From NCBI GenBank assembly GCA_016801845.1, contig CM028923.1:9012001-9076000 (forward strand): a DNA stretch of 64,000 nt, read 5' to 3'. The notes below the pieces were generated by a model. That model had not been told where the DNA came from and did no database searches. It saw only the letters and a list, made by a program, of their open reading frames with translations. Within the stretch, counting starts at the first letter, position 1. Each line of letters begins with the position of its first letter. This document shows positions 47,615-59,798 of this stretch, piece after piece. Position numbers and translations under genes: made by a program. The stretch comes from Polydactylus sextarius. Its lineage: Eukaryota > Chordata > Actinopteri > Polynemidae.

Positions 47615-48082
47615 AGCATTTTACATTTGCTGTTTTTATTAACGATTGAACTTAATTATTTTCTGCACACCACAGCAGAACTCAAACAGTGTTTGAGTTA
47701 TCATTCACAAGGTTAATTGAATTAAGAAATTCAATTTGAGATCACGCCACTTTTATACTAATATGTTTATGTTTTAAGCTTTCTTGCTGTCGTTTGATTA
47801 TTTAAATCAGCAGGGGATTAAAAGATAATAAGATGGTCCACTCATATTGACATAATCCTTCGGTTTTATGATGACAGGATCGTGAATTTGTAGGAGACTA
47901 AAGGGTGTCGTCTGCAAAGCTGTAAAACCTCAGTATCTATATTGCACTCTGTCTTTGGCCACTTATCCCTCTTCAGTCTGTCATTTTCACACTTGGATTC
48001 ATGCTCGCTCTCACCGGCATTCACACTCGACATTATCTACACATGCACTCTAATGCCTACAGGCGCGTGTTGACTTACACAC

Positions 48083-48084
<2 letters not shown>
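47614..48084. other. Non-coding stretch
   Basis: Nothing recognised. Confidence 0.5.

Positions 48085-48130
<46 letters not shown>
48085..48130 (+). repeat. (TA)23 microsatellite
   Basis: An uninterrupted TA tract of 46 bases, self-complementary and able to form a cruciform. Confidence 0.97.
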
Positions 48131-48134
<4 letters not shown>

Positions 48135-50372
48135 GACACACACAAGTTCACACAGAGTCTGTTATGAACACACAGTGGCACACTACTCTGTCTTTCACTG
48201 TGATCTCAAGGACACTCAGTCAACATTTACTGCAGCATTGATGGCTTTACAGCCAACGTTATTACTACCTCCCTTCCTCCTCCTGCTCTTCCTCCCCCTC
48301 CTCGTGTCATCAGCAGGTCTCGGTCTTTTGTATCATGGTGTAATTAACCACGCAACAGGGAGTGGCTCAGCATCCAACATTCAACTCTGATTTGAAGGAG
48401 CAGGCTTCCTGCTCCGAGCCAAAACCATCTGGTCCCCTTTTTTATTTAGAAGAAACAACATGCAGTTTGAAATATAATGCTATTTCTCGCTCTGTAACGG
48501 CTTTAAATACTCTTCCGTTTCTTTTTAATGCAGGTAGCAACTGATGCACTTTGCAATTTTCACTTATTTTGTGTAATTTATTTGGTTGAGGGAAAAAGAA
48601 AACTCTGAAACGGTATTGTTAAAGGAGGCTGAATGAAGTAACAAATCCTGTAAAACTGGTAGTAAAATAAGTGTTATTGGTGTTGGTGGATTGGTTAATG
48701 TCTGAAATAGAAAGCAAGTGAAATGTTTTAATAATGATTTGATATATTACCATGAAACGGTGTTCATTAATTCATAATGACTGTGATGGTGCTCTTTTTT
48801 TTGCTAGCACCAGGAGGTTGACATTTGTAGTTTGGGGTAAAACCTCCCAACTAGACATGTGGTCTGTGTAATTCATTAGTAGTCAAAACATGTGGTCCGT
48901 GTCATGCACACTGATTTGAGTCACAAGGCGCAGCACCTTTTCAGCACATGCTTTTTTATGTATTGATTTTTATAGAGTTAGAAGATCCAGTAGAAAAAAG
49001 TTCGAACATGCCTTTAGGAAATGTTGCATTTCTCCCTTTGATTTTTTGACATTCCTCTATCATACCTTTGATCTTCCTAGTGCACACTGCTGGGAGATGA
49101 TGATTTGATGAGGAATGAAGTGAAGGAGAAATCCTTTTAAGCACAAATTATAAAATGTTTTTCTCCTAGTACGCATAGATTTTAGATTGGAAGAAACAAG
49201 CATAAAAGAATCCTATTTTGGTTTGCCGTCATCTTTTTCGCTGTGCCTCCAGTAGTAAGGCAGTTTACGCAGGACAGATTTGAAATTCAAGATTTTTCTT
49301 ACTGAGGTTGAAGAGTAAGTTTAGTGTCACAGCTGTGAAGAGCCAAAATGAGACCTAGGATCAAAGCAGTATACTGTACTTTGCCTGATGAAATCTTGCC
49401 CGGTGGCTAGAATCCAGATTCAGCTAAACCCAACACTGCCAATCACCACACGCAGTCACACACATCTGACTACGTGATCGTGTCCAAACCTTCACCCCGG
49501 CCTCTACACCACATTGCACCCAGAGAGCCCTCCTGAGCCCCTTCTTATCGACACTGAAGACAGTGAGGAAGAAGGGTGACAATTCATTTAATCCCTCCAT
49601 GAATGCTCTTCCTCTCTCTCTCTCGGGGTGATGTTGAAAAGATGCTTCAGGCTTTCCCCCAGCAAAAGTGCCAAGCAGAGACGCCCCTGGGAAATATTTT
49701 ATTCAGGCGACGCCAAATTTTGTACTCAGCTCACACACAGACGTGCACAGACAAACTGCAGTTTTTATGAAATAGGCATCTTTGTCCTATATTTCAGTAA
49801 TTTAGCTGCTGCGTGCATTTTCATATTCAGCCGGGTGATATTATTCTAAAAAGACTGTAACGTTGAAAATAAAAGCTGAAGGTTAGTTTAACCACTTGAG
49901 CCCTAATGTTTCCTTTGTTCCACTTAAATTTCCCCTTAAGAAGCTTTAACGAGAGAACACTTGATAGTAACACATTTACCTGTCTTTTCTGTTCCAGTGC
50001 TGTCATGCATAAATCAAAGCTAATATCACGTGTGAACGTGTGAAAACAAACGCATGTGGCTGCTTTCTGTACATCACATGCCCTCTTGTGTCTTTGTCAT
50101 TACACATTACCCCACCCAAACAGAGGCCCTTACTACAGTTAATGAAGTGGAAGTCCCCTGGTAGTGTGCGGCTCTTGAAACATGTTTCTACATATTTTGT
50201 GTATCCACGCTTCTGAGTGGTTTTGTATTTTCTGCCGTGCTACCAAGTAATTATAAGAATGTGAATGTGAATGTGATATTCCACATCGTAATGCTCTTAT
50301 TTGGGCACGGCCACCGGGATAATCCATTTTACTTAATGACAGTGCAACTTAAAACCAACATCGCTTTATGTA
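48131..50372. other. Non-coding stretch
   Basis: A 49-codon frame at 48241-48390 begins MALQPTLLLPPFLLLLFLPL and resembles a signal peptide, but it comes from a CT-rich tract and has no donor site. No gene is called. A hairpin at 48397-48415 is listed separately. Nothing else recognised. Confidence 0.4.
48397..48415. repeat. Perfect hairpin, 8-bp arms and 3-nt loop
   Basis: GGAGCAGG, CTT, CCTGCTCC. Function unknown. Confidence 0.85.
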
Positions 50373-50403
50373 AAATAAATAAATAAATGAATAAATAAAT
50401 AAA
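50373..50403 (+). repeat. (AAAT)n microsatellite
   Basis: AAAT units with one GA interruption. Confidence 0.9.
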
Positions 50404-50642
50404 GAATTGTGCCAACCACTGCTAATTTATAGGTAATCAGTGAAGGAATTTCTCTTCTAAATGACTTTAGATACTGCCTGTCAGCAATGCAGCTAGCCCC
50501 TGTGTGCTGCTTTCATCAGCTTTTTTCTTTATTTCTTTCCCTTCTACATTTATAACTTAGCTCATTGCCAATGATTTTTGCAGAACAAATGTGCCTGAGA
50601 ACTCCCAACTAATAATGTGTATGCCTCTGTGTGCATTGGTTT

Positions 50643-50667
50643 TTTGTTTGTTTGTTTGTTTGTTTTT
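50643..50667 (+). repeat. (TTTG)n microsatellite
   Basis: About six TTTG units. Confidence 0.9.
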
Positions 50668-52246
50668 CTTGAGCGTTTTTCATCGAGAACTTAAAAGCAG
50701 CAACAGACAGCGCTATTTTCTTTTTCTTTAGTTAAAAGAAGAGATCAGATTTTTTCTTTTTAAAGGGAGTCTTAGGTTGGGTTTCGATAATCGGTGCGAT
50801 TTGACATCTAATTTCCCATTATCAAACTCATTCAGCTCCAGTTCAAACAAAACAAATGTTTCAGGCATCAAAGGTGATTGTTTGATATAATTCAAGTCAC
50901 TGGGAACTGATGAAAGTTAAACTTAATCAGATTCAACAAGGAACTGAGAAGCATTCAGGTCTTAGTAAACAGAATCTTCCCTGGATTTGATGAACCCTCA
51001 CCCTACTGCTATCACATTTGTAGTGTAAAGTTTTCTTTCCTATGATTTTCTACAACAGAGGGTTGTATTACAATAAAATTCAGTGTTGTTTTTTTTTTTT
51101 TTTTTTTCAAACTGTCACTTGATTGATATGATGAACCACAATCAGGTCATAGAAGGCAGGAGTAAAATCCAATTAAGTAAAAGAAAAGACTGTAATTGGT
51201 TTAAATTACCAGTTAAGTTTGCAATTATATACTTCTGTAACATCCTGGCAGATTTGGCTGAACCATGAAATGTCTGTCGGGGGGTTTGTCCTCCTTTAAC
51301 TGATTTGAAGTGTTGATGGAAAATTAGAGCTGTGGGTGGCAGTGTGAAGAAAAGGCGACGTGACTGTGAAAATGAAGCTTATCTTTACAAAACTATATAA
51401 GTATAAAATATATGTTTGCCTCTAAAATTGCATAGTATTCGTTTAAAGCGCTGAAATCCTACCTGTTGATTGGCAAAAAAAAAAAAGTGAGAGAGACGAT
51501 CGCCTGGACTGTCAGTCTGTCCTATATACCAATTGCAAAATCACAGAGCAATCAGCAGTGAGGAGTGGGTTTTTTCTGACAAGAAACTCAGCTTTCCTGG
51601 TGCGAGTGATGAGGGACAAAGGAGGAGAAGCAGAGAGTGGAAAAAACAGAGGGAGGGGGAAAAGAGGGACAGAGTGCGGTAGGGCTAGAAAGCTGTTTTT
51701 CTTTCTGTCCAGACATTTTACTCAAAAGCATCCCTCAGGTGCAGTAGTTATTATGGAGCACAAAATTGCCTAATGTGCTTATTTCTACTGCTAATGCAGC
51801 AGGCAAGCAGGAAGACAGGATATAGCTCTCCAAGGGGAAGTGTACAGTACAATAAGACCTGTAAGCACAATTTAAGTAATTAGCTGTTGAGGCTGGAATT
51901 AAAACCCTGCGCATGCACACTAAAGTACTTTCACACACACTTACACCCACACAAGGCACGCACCAGCTGGACAGATAAAGTACAAACGTACGCTTTGCCG
52001 TCATTTACTATGAATAGTTACAGTGAGTATGATTTTTAAATAAATGGCAATAAAATTTATATTCCACTTGTTCATCCCTCCTCCACTTGTATTCTCTCCA
52101 TTTGATCTCCCCTTTTGACCTCTTTGCCTCAAAGTCTTATTAACAGTGAATAATAAATTGAGCACAATTTTAACACCCATGCTGTACACGGCAGGTGGAA
52201 ACTCATCCGCTCACAGTTTGAGACAAAGGATGGTGTGATGTAAATT
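50668..52246. other. Non-coding stretch
   Basis: A poly-T run at 51089-51107 and an A12 run at about 51475-51486. No gene or named repeat. Confidence 0.5.
51089..51107 (+). repeat. Poly-T tract (19)
   Basis: An uninterrupted T run. Confidence 0.95.
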
Positions 52247-52640
52247 TGGAGGATGAGACGTGTGACCGAGAAGATGGGCGGAGGAGGAGTGAGAGGGGCG
52301 ACAACAGTGGAAACAAAACTGGAAGGTAAGAGAGTAAAAGAGCTAAGTGTTAAGAAGGAGAACGAGGCAGAATGAGCAATAGTGAGGCAGTTGTGGCAAC
52401 ATGATGAAAACAGGAATAGAGAAGCAAAGCCAGAAAAGGAAAGAGGATGGGTTGAAGGAAGGGGGGGGTTGGTGAATGGAAAACATGGGGAATGGAGAAA
52501 AAAGGATAAAAAAGGGGGGTGTCAGGATGGAAAGTAGTGTGGGTGTGTGATTTATGCCTGGGGAGCTCTGTGTCTCCTGGTGAGGCTGCCTACTGATTCC
52601 CTAACCTGAGAGGCAGAGGGGGGGAGGGGAAGGAAAGGAT
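52247..52640 (+). repeat. Long purine-rich tract
   Basis: For about 390 bases the + strand is dominated by G and A, including G runs at about 52461-52468, 52515-52520 and 52617-52630. Such tracts can form triplex DNA. No unit repeat and no coding frame. Confidence 0.65.
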
Positions 52641-53273
52641 TAGCATTATCCTATATGGTAGCTATAGAGAAAGTGTTTAAAGCCAGATAAAACAAGTGAG
52701 GATGTGCCAAAGGAATGAAACAATTTCCTTTTCTGCACTTCAAGTTCACATATTTGACAGATGGCTTTTTCTTCTTTTAAAAAATAACAAATGAAAGATT
52801 ATAACAGTCAATCTGAATCTTTGTTCACACACAATGCGATTTTCTGAAACTCCAGTTGGATTTAAAGATTGTCAGACAGGAAATTGAAGGATTTAAAAAG
52901 ATGCATGAGGATGGTTGATTTGCTATGTAAGGCTCCTGCAGTCCCCCACCCCCAACCCTCCCCAACAGTGCTGATGATCATAATATGGCCAGAAAACACA
53001 CATACACACATTGCATTGATGTTGGACATGTTGCAGTGTGTCTGTAAAGTGATAAATGAAACGGAAATGACTTACGATAGGGAATCATCATGGTCTCTCT
53101 GCTTTTATTAGCTAAGGTAAAAGATGAAGATGAGAGGTCAACAGCGTTATTGGCACATCTTTATTTCTTCGTGGTATTTATTTTGCAGCTCCTAGGTAGC
53201 TGTTATTAGATTTTCCCTTGCACTGTATATTCAAATTGGCAGTAGTTTGGCATTTTTGGAGATGAACATATTC
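52641..53273. other. Non-coding stretch
   Basis: Nothing recognised. Confidence 0.5.
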
Positions 53274-53328
53274 CTCCAACTCTCAGCAAGAAAGGAAATA
53301 AAAGTGTGTCCCAAATTTTTTGGTTGAA
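53274..53328. repeat. Fragment of a teleost interspersed repeat
   Basis: CCTCCAACTCTCAGCAAGAA followed by AGGAAATAAAAGTGTGTCCC then AAATTTTTTGGTTGAAC matches the CTCTCGGCAAGAAAGCGAATA...GTATTTCCCAAAATGT-GAAC end of the family seen at 15305-15460, from memory. Confidence 0.55.
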
Positions 53329-54164
53329 CAAGAAGGTTGCTTATATTTAAACCATGACTATGTTTCCCATGCCAAAAATCAACAGACATTCATTAATTAT
53401 AAAAGGGATTAAATATATGATATATATTATTGCTGCTGTTCATGGGTGGCCATGGTCTGTTAATTGTGTTAGAAAAATAATTTTACTGGTTTTACATTGT
53501 CAGCAAGGAACAGAAGACGTCTGCAGTCTGTTGTTTCATAGCTGATTCTCTGTGTATTTGTCGTTGCATAAATGCTACGTATCAAGCTGGCTAAATTGCC
53601 TCACTTGGCTGGATAGAAATACAAACACATGGTCACACTGAGATGGCATTGATACTTCATGCAGAGAGGCAGCACACACATACATGCAATACTCACATAC
53701 AATATGCACACACAGACTTACAGGAGTAAACATACATGCTGTGTCATATCTAATTCCACACTTCCCTGCTAATTTCTGTCGACTGACACAATCCAATGGT
53801 CTCACACTGATCACAGCTGATGATGTGTTATGCTATAGAACATGCTTGACTGGCAGAATTTGAGGAAACAGAGGCCACGGCGAGTTGCTGAGCTTTCACA
53901 TTCACATGTGAGTTGTGTATCTCGCTGTATTTACACAGTGTGTGTGAAGATGTGCCTACTTCTAGACAATGTATTATCAGGGTGTTGTAAGTCAGCATAG
54001 CAGTCCCTTTGCTGTTTATGTCACTGTGCTCTTCTGTCATCCTACATTACCCATAATTACCCACAAGAAAGAGACAGCACACATCCCCTGGGACAGAAGT
54101 GCACACACACATACAGCAAACAAATATAATAACAAAGAGAGGAGTCCATGAACATGCAGACGGT
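53329..54164. other. Non-coding stretch
   Basis: Nothing recognised. Confidence 0.5.
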
Positions 54165-54420
54165 GTATCCTCTTAATTGCCTCCTCTTCAGCTGTATAGT
54201 ATGTGCTGTGGAAAAACTCAAATTGATCTAGCTGGCAGCCATCCCACTAAAGGCATTACCACTTGGTTTACTGGTTGCTGTGTTTATCTCAAATTTGTCG
54301 TCAAAGAAATGATATATGATGTGGCACGCTGGCGTTTAAGTATGCTAGCATGCTCAGCAGACGCTGCGTGGGGCAGAATTTTCCATCATAATTTGCATTA
54401 ATTTAATCATGAGCCACTTT
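54165..54420. other. Candidate conserved non-coding element
   Basis: About 250 bases of complex sequence without repeat words, ending in a dense homeobox/octamer group: ATTTGCAT at 54391-54398, flanked by ATAATTT and TTAATTTAATCATG. Of the enhancer-like stretches in the window this has the densest motif cluster. Conservation is untested. Confidence 0.35.
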
Positions 54421-55722
54421 CTGTGCTGTAATATATGCAATTAATGAGATGTAGTTCACAGACAGAGCAACAAAAGGGAGCATAAGTGATCTGTAAGAGT
54501 ATGATAAAGTCTTTGATACTCAAAACCAAAGAAACATCAAATACATCCATTAAAACACAACATAAAGGCAACATTTTGGTAACTTGTTTCTCTGAGTGAC
54601 ATACACAATCTCTCCCGTCTGTTTCTTGGAGGCAGTTGTAATGATTTTCTCTGGCTGTGCTGTTTTTTGGTCTTTTCAAGCCTCTGATATTCTTTGACTT
54701 TGGTTATTTTTGGCTGCTTGATTTGGTTCCCTGTCTGCTTTTTGCAATAAAGATACTTTTGACTTATTGAAATGGATGTTTGACTAGAAAAAAACTCTAA
54801 AGGTAAAAGGTGAGCCGTTAATTTGCTAGCCTGCCATCATTTAAGACTGCAAACAATATATATATATAGTAAAACACTCTGTAGAAGTCACTATTGAGAT
54901 ATTCTTTTTGGGAATATTTAATTAGTTTCATTTGGTTCAGTGTGTTAATCTGCATGGAGATGACGTTTCTTCAAACTTTGCAAAACTAATTTGCTAAAAA
55001 GATTCAAATGATGTTTGTAATCAAATTGCTGCTATTCCTCCTCTTCCAATGCTCTTTAACAACAATCTCACTTTTTCATTAACATAGAAATATTATTGCA
55101 TAAATGTTACTTAGTCACCACCAGCTGGACTCTTCGATGAAAATATCATAGTGCTCTTTTAAAACACGACATTGTTAAATTGCCAGTGCATTCACGCACA
55201 ACAGGCCCTCTTCAAACTATCTATACTGACTGGATGTGTTGCAAATCAACAACTTGCTACAAATACTATATTTTTCCATCAATGTTTCATCTTAATTCTT
55301 TATTTCCCCCTGAGTGTGTTGAAGCAAATGATTGGCTTTCTGCAGCTTGAGAGCACCTCTTCTATGCTTCTTCTATGTTTACAAATGCCAGAAAGTTATA
55401 TCATTGGCACCTGTGTATTTACATGGCCGAGCTGAGGCACACGGTTTCATAGTGGGATCCCAAACTCACTTTTATCACATGCGTTTGGTTGGTTTAAAAC
55501 CTTTCAAATTGAGATCCAGCTGTTTGTGCAGCAGCTGATAAGTGGTATCATGCAAATGTGTTGTAGTTTGTCAGTTGAGAAAAATGTCTACTTTAAATCA
55601 GGACAGGCCACCTGCCATAGAAGAATATTATATGTCTGAGTGCTGCATCACACCATAGTTTAGGTTAAAGTGATTTGATCTTCATTAGTAATGGATAAAC
55701 AGACTTTCTACATTGTTGTTTA
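54421..55722. other. Non-coding stretch
   Basis: A short TA run at about 54855-54867. Nothing else recognised. Confidence 0.5.
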
Positions 55723-55741
55723 CTTATTTATTTATTTATTT
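55723..55741 (+). repeat. (TTTA)n microsatellite
   Basis: About five TTTA units. Confidence 0.85.
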
Positions 55742-56090
55742 CAGATCAGTAATACTCCTTTTCTGATGGCAATAGCTCATTTCGACCGATCAGCTTGCCA
55801 CACAGTGCCCGCCATTTTGTCATCCTTTGATGTAAGGTTCAAAGGGTTGCAGAAGCTGTCAGTTGTCTTCAGATACATCATCCGCAGTAAACTGACGCTG
55901 AAAGCGAAGCAGACCTCTTGATGCTCTCACACGCACCGTTTTTTTATTACGCAAGACCTAACAGACGTTTTTCGAGCAAAAGATCTCAGACGGCACAGAC
56001 AGCAAACCGAGGAGTTATCAGGGCCTGTTGGAGGGAAAACATGGATGGTTTAAGGTCTGGAAAATACAACGCAGTCAGGCAGCTCAAGCC
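55742..56090. other. Non-coding stretch
   Basis: Complex sequence at 55780-55880 (GATCAGCTTGCCACACAGTG then CCCGCCATTTTGTCATCC) could be regulatory. No gene. Confidence 0.4.
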
Positions 56091-56146
56091 ACACACACTC
56101 ACACTCACACACCCACACCCACACACACACAAACAAACGCACACAT
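56091..56146 (+). repeat. Imperfect (CA)n microsatellite
   Basis: CACA tract with CTCA, CCCA and AACA interruptions. Confidence 0.9.
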
Positions 56147-57014
56147 GGTGATGGAGGGAGATGGCAGAAGATGGATGGTCAGGTCAGGGTGATATGACTG
56201 CAGAGTGGTGAGGGAAGATAAGCAAAAGACAGATGAGCTTCCCCTCTACCAGCCAACTGATGAGTGGGGGTCCTGGGGAGGGGAGAGGGTAAAAGGGGGC
56301 TGCAGGGAAAAAAAGGAAGCAGTGTTGAAATATCATTCATTAGGGGCTGCCTGGGAGACAGGGATAGGTAGGCATCCTGGGAGATTTGAAAAGAAACTCG
56401 CAGAAGACAGCAGAGGTTGTTTCATTGGCTGAACACTTATTTGTTTGTTAGCTTGAGCGTAGTTTGCCGTGATGCCACAAATGAGAAGTTGTAAATATGT
56501 TTACGATGCCAATTACAGTTATTCTCTTTCTGACTCTTGAAGAGTTAGTATAATTATTCAAATTGCTCATGGATTTCTGCAATATTTGACATCGTATTCT
56601 CCCTCATTTACAGCATCAAAACCTGTCCAAGCACTGCTGACACCTGCTGATCTGTGCAACCATCTGCCATCTACGCACTGCATGTTCCATTACACTGCTT
56701 TTGTGAAATACACAACAGGTAATACTGCACAGGAAAACAAACAAAACCCAACAAAAGTCAATTCAACCATGATTACTCATCTTGTCGCTCAGTAATAGTC
56801 CTTTCATCAGTGACACATTTTCTTTTCATCAACTATGATTCTGGGTCTTTCATTGAACAATTCATGAAGGAAGAAAAGGTGCCAATCTTTAATTTAAGAT
56901 TTTACATATGATTAATACATGCAAGCTGTTGTGTGGCGACTCATCAAACTGTGGGCTTTGAATTCTTTTTTCTTCCTGACTTTTCTCTCTTTCCTCTTGG
57001 AGTTTGCTGTTCAG
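56147..57014. other. Non-coding stretch
   Basis: Purine-rich at 56150-56400. The end (56960-57014) is a long pyrimidine tract leading into the exon-like interval. Confidence 0.45.
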
Positions 57015-57238
57015 TGAAATCTTTGTGCACACAGGACACGCATGTTCTTTCCATTGCAACTTTACTGACGGAACTGGAAGTCAGGCAGGTTGCACATCTG
57101 TTTTTAACTCAACTCCACTCCCACAGAATTCTGAAAACATGTGCAGAGGCAGCATCTCTTTTCTGAATGTGGTGCTTAATGCCTCACAGCAGTCAGTACA
57201 TCACCTGAGAGCCTCTATACAGTACATACTTTGGAGAC
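57015..57238 (+). CDS. Weak candidate exon, extracellular-like peptide
   Basis: A pyrimidine-rich tract ends in TTCAG at 57014, and GTGAGC follows at 57239. One frame is open for the whole 224 nt. It includes HACSFHCNFTDGTGSQAGC, then VFNSTPLP and MCRGSISF. Four cysteines and three N-glycosylation sequons (NFT, NST, NAS) would suit an extracellular domain. Third positions are not biased to G/C, the base before the donor is C instead of G, and a second frame is open over much of the interval. I recognise no family. Probably chance, but the best exon-like interval in the right third. Confidence 0.2.
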
Positions 57239-58614
57239 GTGAGCTACCTTTTTTTTAATATATGATTGTCAAATCATCAGAATTCTATTTTTAATATTTT
57301 CTTGTTGGTAAAGATGAGCTAGGGGCTAACACGGGTGCTGACATCAGTTAGGGTGTTGTCATTGTGCTGGGAAGCTAACCAAGCATGTTTTTTGTCTGCA
57401 AGTAGGCTGCTAATGGAAGTTAAACTCCAAAGTCAGCAAAAGTGTAAAAAATGTTTAGAAAATGCTTGTGCACTGTGCAGCTTTAACACCCAACACAGTT
57501 CAAGACTTTTGATTTAAAGGATGTTCCATATAACAAAGTTGAAGTAGCATTTTCTCATTTTCTGTCAACAATCAACTGAATCAGTCAAACTAAAACAATC
57601 CAAACTAAACAAGTAGATTAATAACAGCTATTTAACACACAAGGCTTTTAGTCTTGGGTGTACAAACACAACAGTAATTTGGAGATTTTTTTTCTCAAAT
57701 AGAAAACAAATTATCTTTTCAATCAATTGATGATAGTGTTTTAAAATAGCAGCCCAGAGATACAAAACCAAAACAATCATCTTAAAAACACTAGAATGAT
57801 ATGTAGAGCTAAGAGGAATAGCAAGAATGTGTTCTTTAAGTTTCTCACTATAAGCAATTGTTTTTTTATCTGTTGTTCATATAACAATTCTGCAGCTTTA
57901 AATAAATGCCACTATTAATATGAAAAAAAAATACTTGGCTGTTAAAGAAACGGTACCTAGATTATTGTACTGCATATATCTTCCATATTTATTGTTCTCA
58001 GATTGCAACAGGCACAATATTGAATGCTAAATGAGTGTAATGGCATCATTCCTTGTGGTTACATACCCCTGCGAAGGTTATTACATTATTGATTACCAGA
58101 GCATTTACCTACTACCAGTCTCCTAGAGCCCAAACTGCATTGATTTTTCTGGGCTGCATTTAGGCAAAGGTGATGAATTCTATTGAACCCATTCACGTGG
58201 TGTAACTTCAGTTTCCATCTCTTAAGGTAAATGATTAAATGACTTTTAATGTTTTGCTTCTGTCTCTCTACCCCCCTATCCCACATCCCCCGGTATAAAC
58301 AAACCCTTTCCCCTTTCTCACGCTCTTTCCTCTTTTTGATACTTTTTTGCCATTTGACTGCTGCCATCTAACTGAGCCTTGGGGACAATACGCCTTTGCT
58401 TGGAAAATATCCTTTATGAGGAGATTGTGCTGCAACATCCTGCTTCACTGAAGACTCCGCTGGCAATTCCTGCACTGTGTTTACCCCTTTATCTCAGTTA
58501 AGTTTCTCTTCTATCTTACAGTAAAGTTAATTTCAAGCTACTCTGGTTTCTGAAATCTTTTTACACCATGGAGAAAGGAAAACAACAATGTTTTCTTGTG
58601 ACTCCAGGGTGGGT
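57239..58614. other. Non-coding stretch
   Basis: AT-rich. Nothing recognised. Confidence 0.5.
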
Positions 58615-58860
58615 CCCTCTCTAGCTTTCTTCTCCAAAGGGCTCGAGATGGCACACTAAGCGGCACCTCAAAGAGTGGACGCCAAGACAAGACAGGGAAT
58701 AATAATAGCAAAACAACAAACGACAGTGCTTAGAGCATGGCTGGTGAATCAAACTAATTAGCAGCCTAGCGCCTGGGATCTTTAGTTAGTCATCTGAGAA
58801 GCCCATTAAAGGCCCCCTGCTTAGCTACTGCCTCTCTTCACTTGCTTTCTTACTCGCACT
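58615..58860. other. Candidate conserved non-coding element
   Basis: Complex unique-looking sequence with GGGCTCGAGATGGCACACTA, AAACTAATTAGCAGCCTAGC and CCCATTAAAGGCCCCCTGC. No coding or repeat signature. Conservation is untested. Confidence 0.3.
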
Positions 58861-59235
58861 GTAAATTTATTCCAGAAGACACCACATTGAATATTACTTT
58901 CTCAAATCTTACCACATTTAGCGTAATTTTAATTTTTCCTCACGTATTTTGCGTTTTTTTGGTTTGTTGAGATGTTGAGTCACATCTACTACTAATACTG
59001 TGTGTCTTGGCATTGAATAGTGATGTCTTCAGTAGCACTGTCCATGCAAACCAACTGTATAATCACAGAATAATGAAGGAGCAGTGTAATGAGCTTTATT
59101 GACTCTTAATTTGTACTGAAATGTTTCTTAGTTGTCTCATGGGTGCTTTGCTTTTCCTTAATTGTCATTACACCTTCTTTTTATGCCTTTACATGCAATT
59201 TTCTTGAGTGTGTAACATGTTTAGATTGAAATGTA
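58861..59235. other. AT-rich non-coding stretch
   Basis: Nothing recognised. Confidence 0.5.
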
Positions 59236-59798
59236 AGTGGATGGGTGGAATAAATAGGTATATGTTATAGTTTGGGAGATCAATAGATGGATGGATGATG
59301 CTTTGATGGATGATTGATATTGTATAGAAATAGTAATTAACAGATAAAGAAGTAGATATATATAAGTAGAAGATATTTTAGATGAATTGATGAATGGTGG
59401 AGGGATAGATACTTAAGAGGATGAATATGTGGAGTATGATGGAGAGGGGTTTGAATGGATTGATACATGCTGAATGGACACTTGGTTGGATGAATACTTA
59501 AATGAATAGGTAGATGGGTACATTGGGAGGCATGGACGGTATAGGTGTGGAATCTTGTTGAATGGATAAATGAATCTGTGGATGGATGGATTTATATTGA
59601 ATAGAAGAGTGGACACTTGGGTGAATTTGATATTTGAAAAGACTGATGGAAGAATGGATGGATGGATAATTGAATGGCCACACAGAAGGATGAATAATTG
59701 GAAGGGTGGATGCAAGGACAATGAATGGATTCCTAGATGGTCATGGATGGCTGCACGATGTTAGGATGGATGGATACTTGGTTGATGGATAGATTAGG
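59236..59798 (+). repeat. Decayed (GGAT/ATGA)n tetranucleotide array, about 560 bp
   Basis: GATGGATGGATG, GAATGGATGGATGGATAA and many shorter GGAT, GAAT and GATA units spread over more than half a kilobase with heavy divergence. The 102-codon minus-strand frame across it (59413-59721) is a translation of the repeat (Ser/Pro/Ile/His-rich) and not a gene. Confidence 0.85.

Noticed and set aside
59413..59721. 102-codon minus-strand frame rich in Ser, Pro, Ile and His
   Set aside because: Translation of the decayed GGAT tetranucleotide array.
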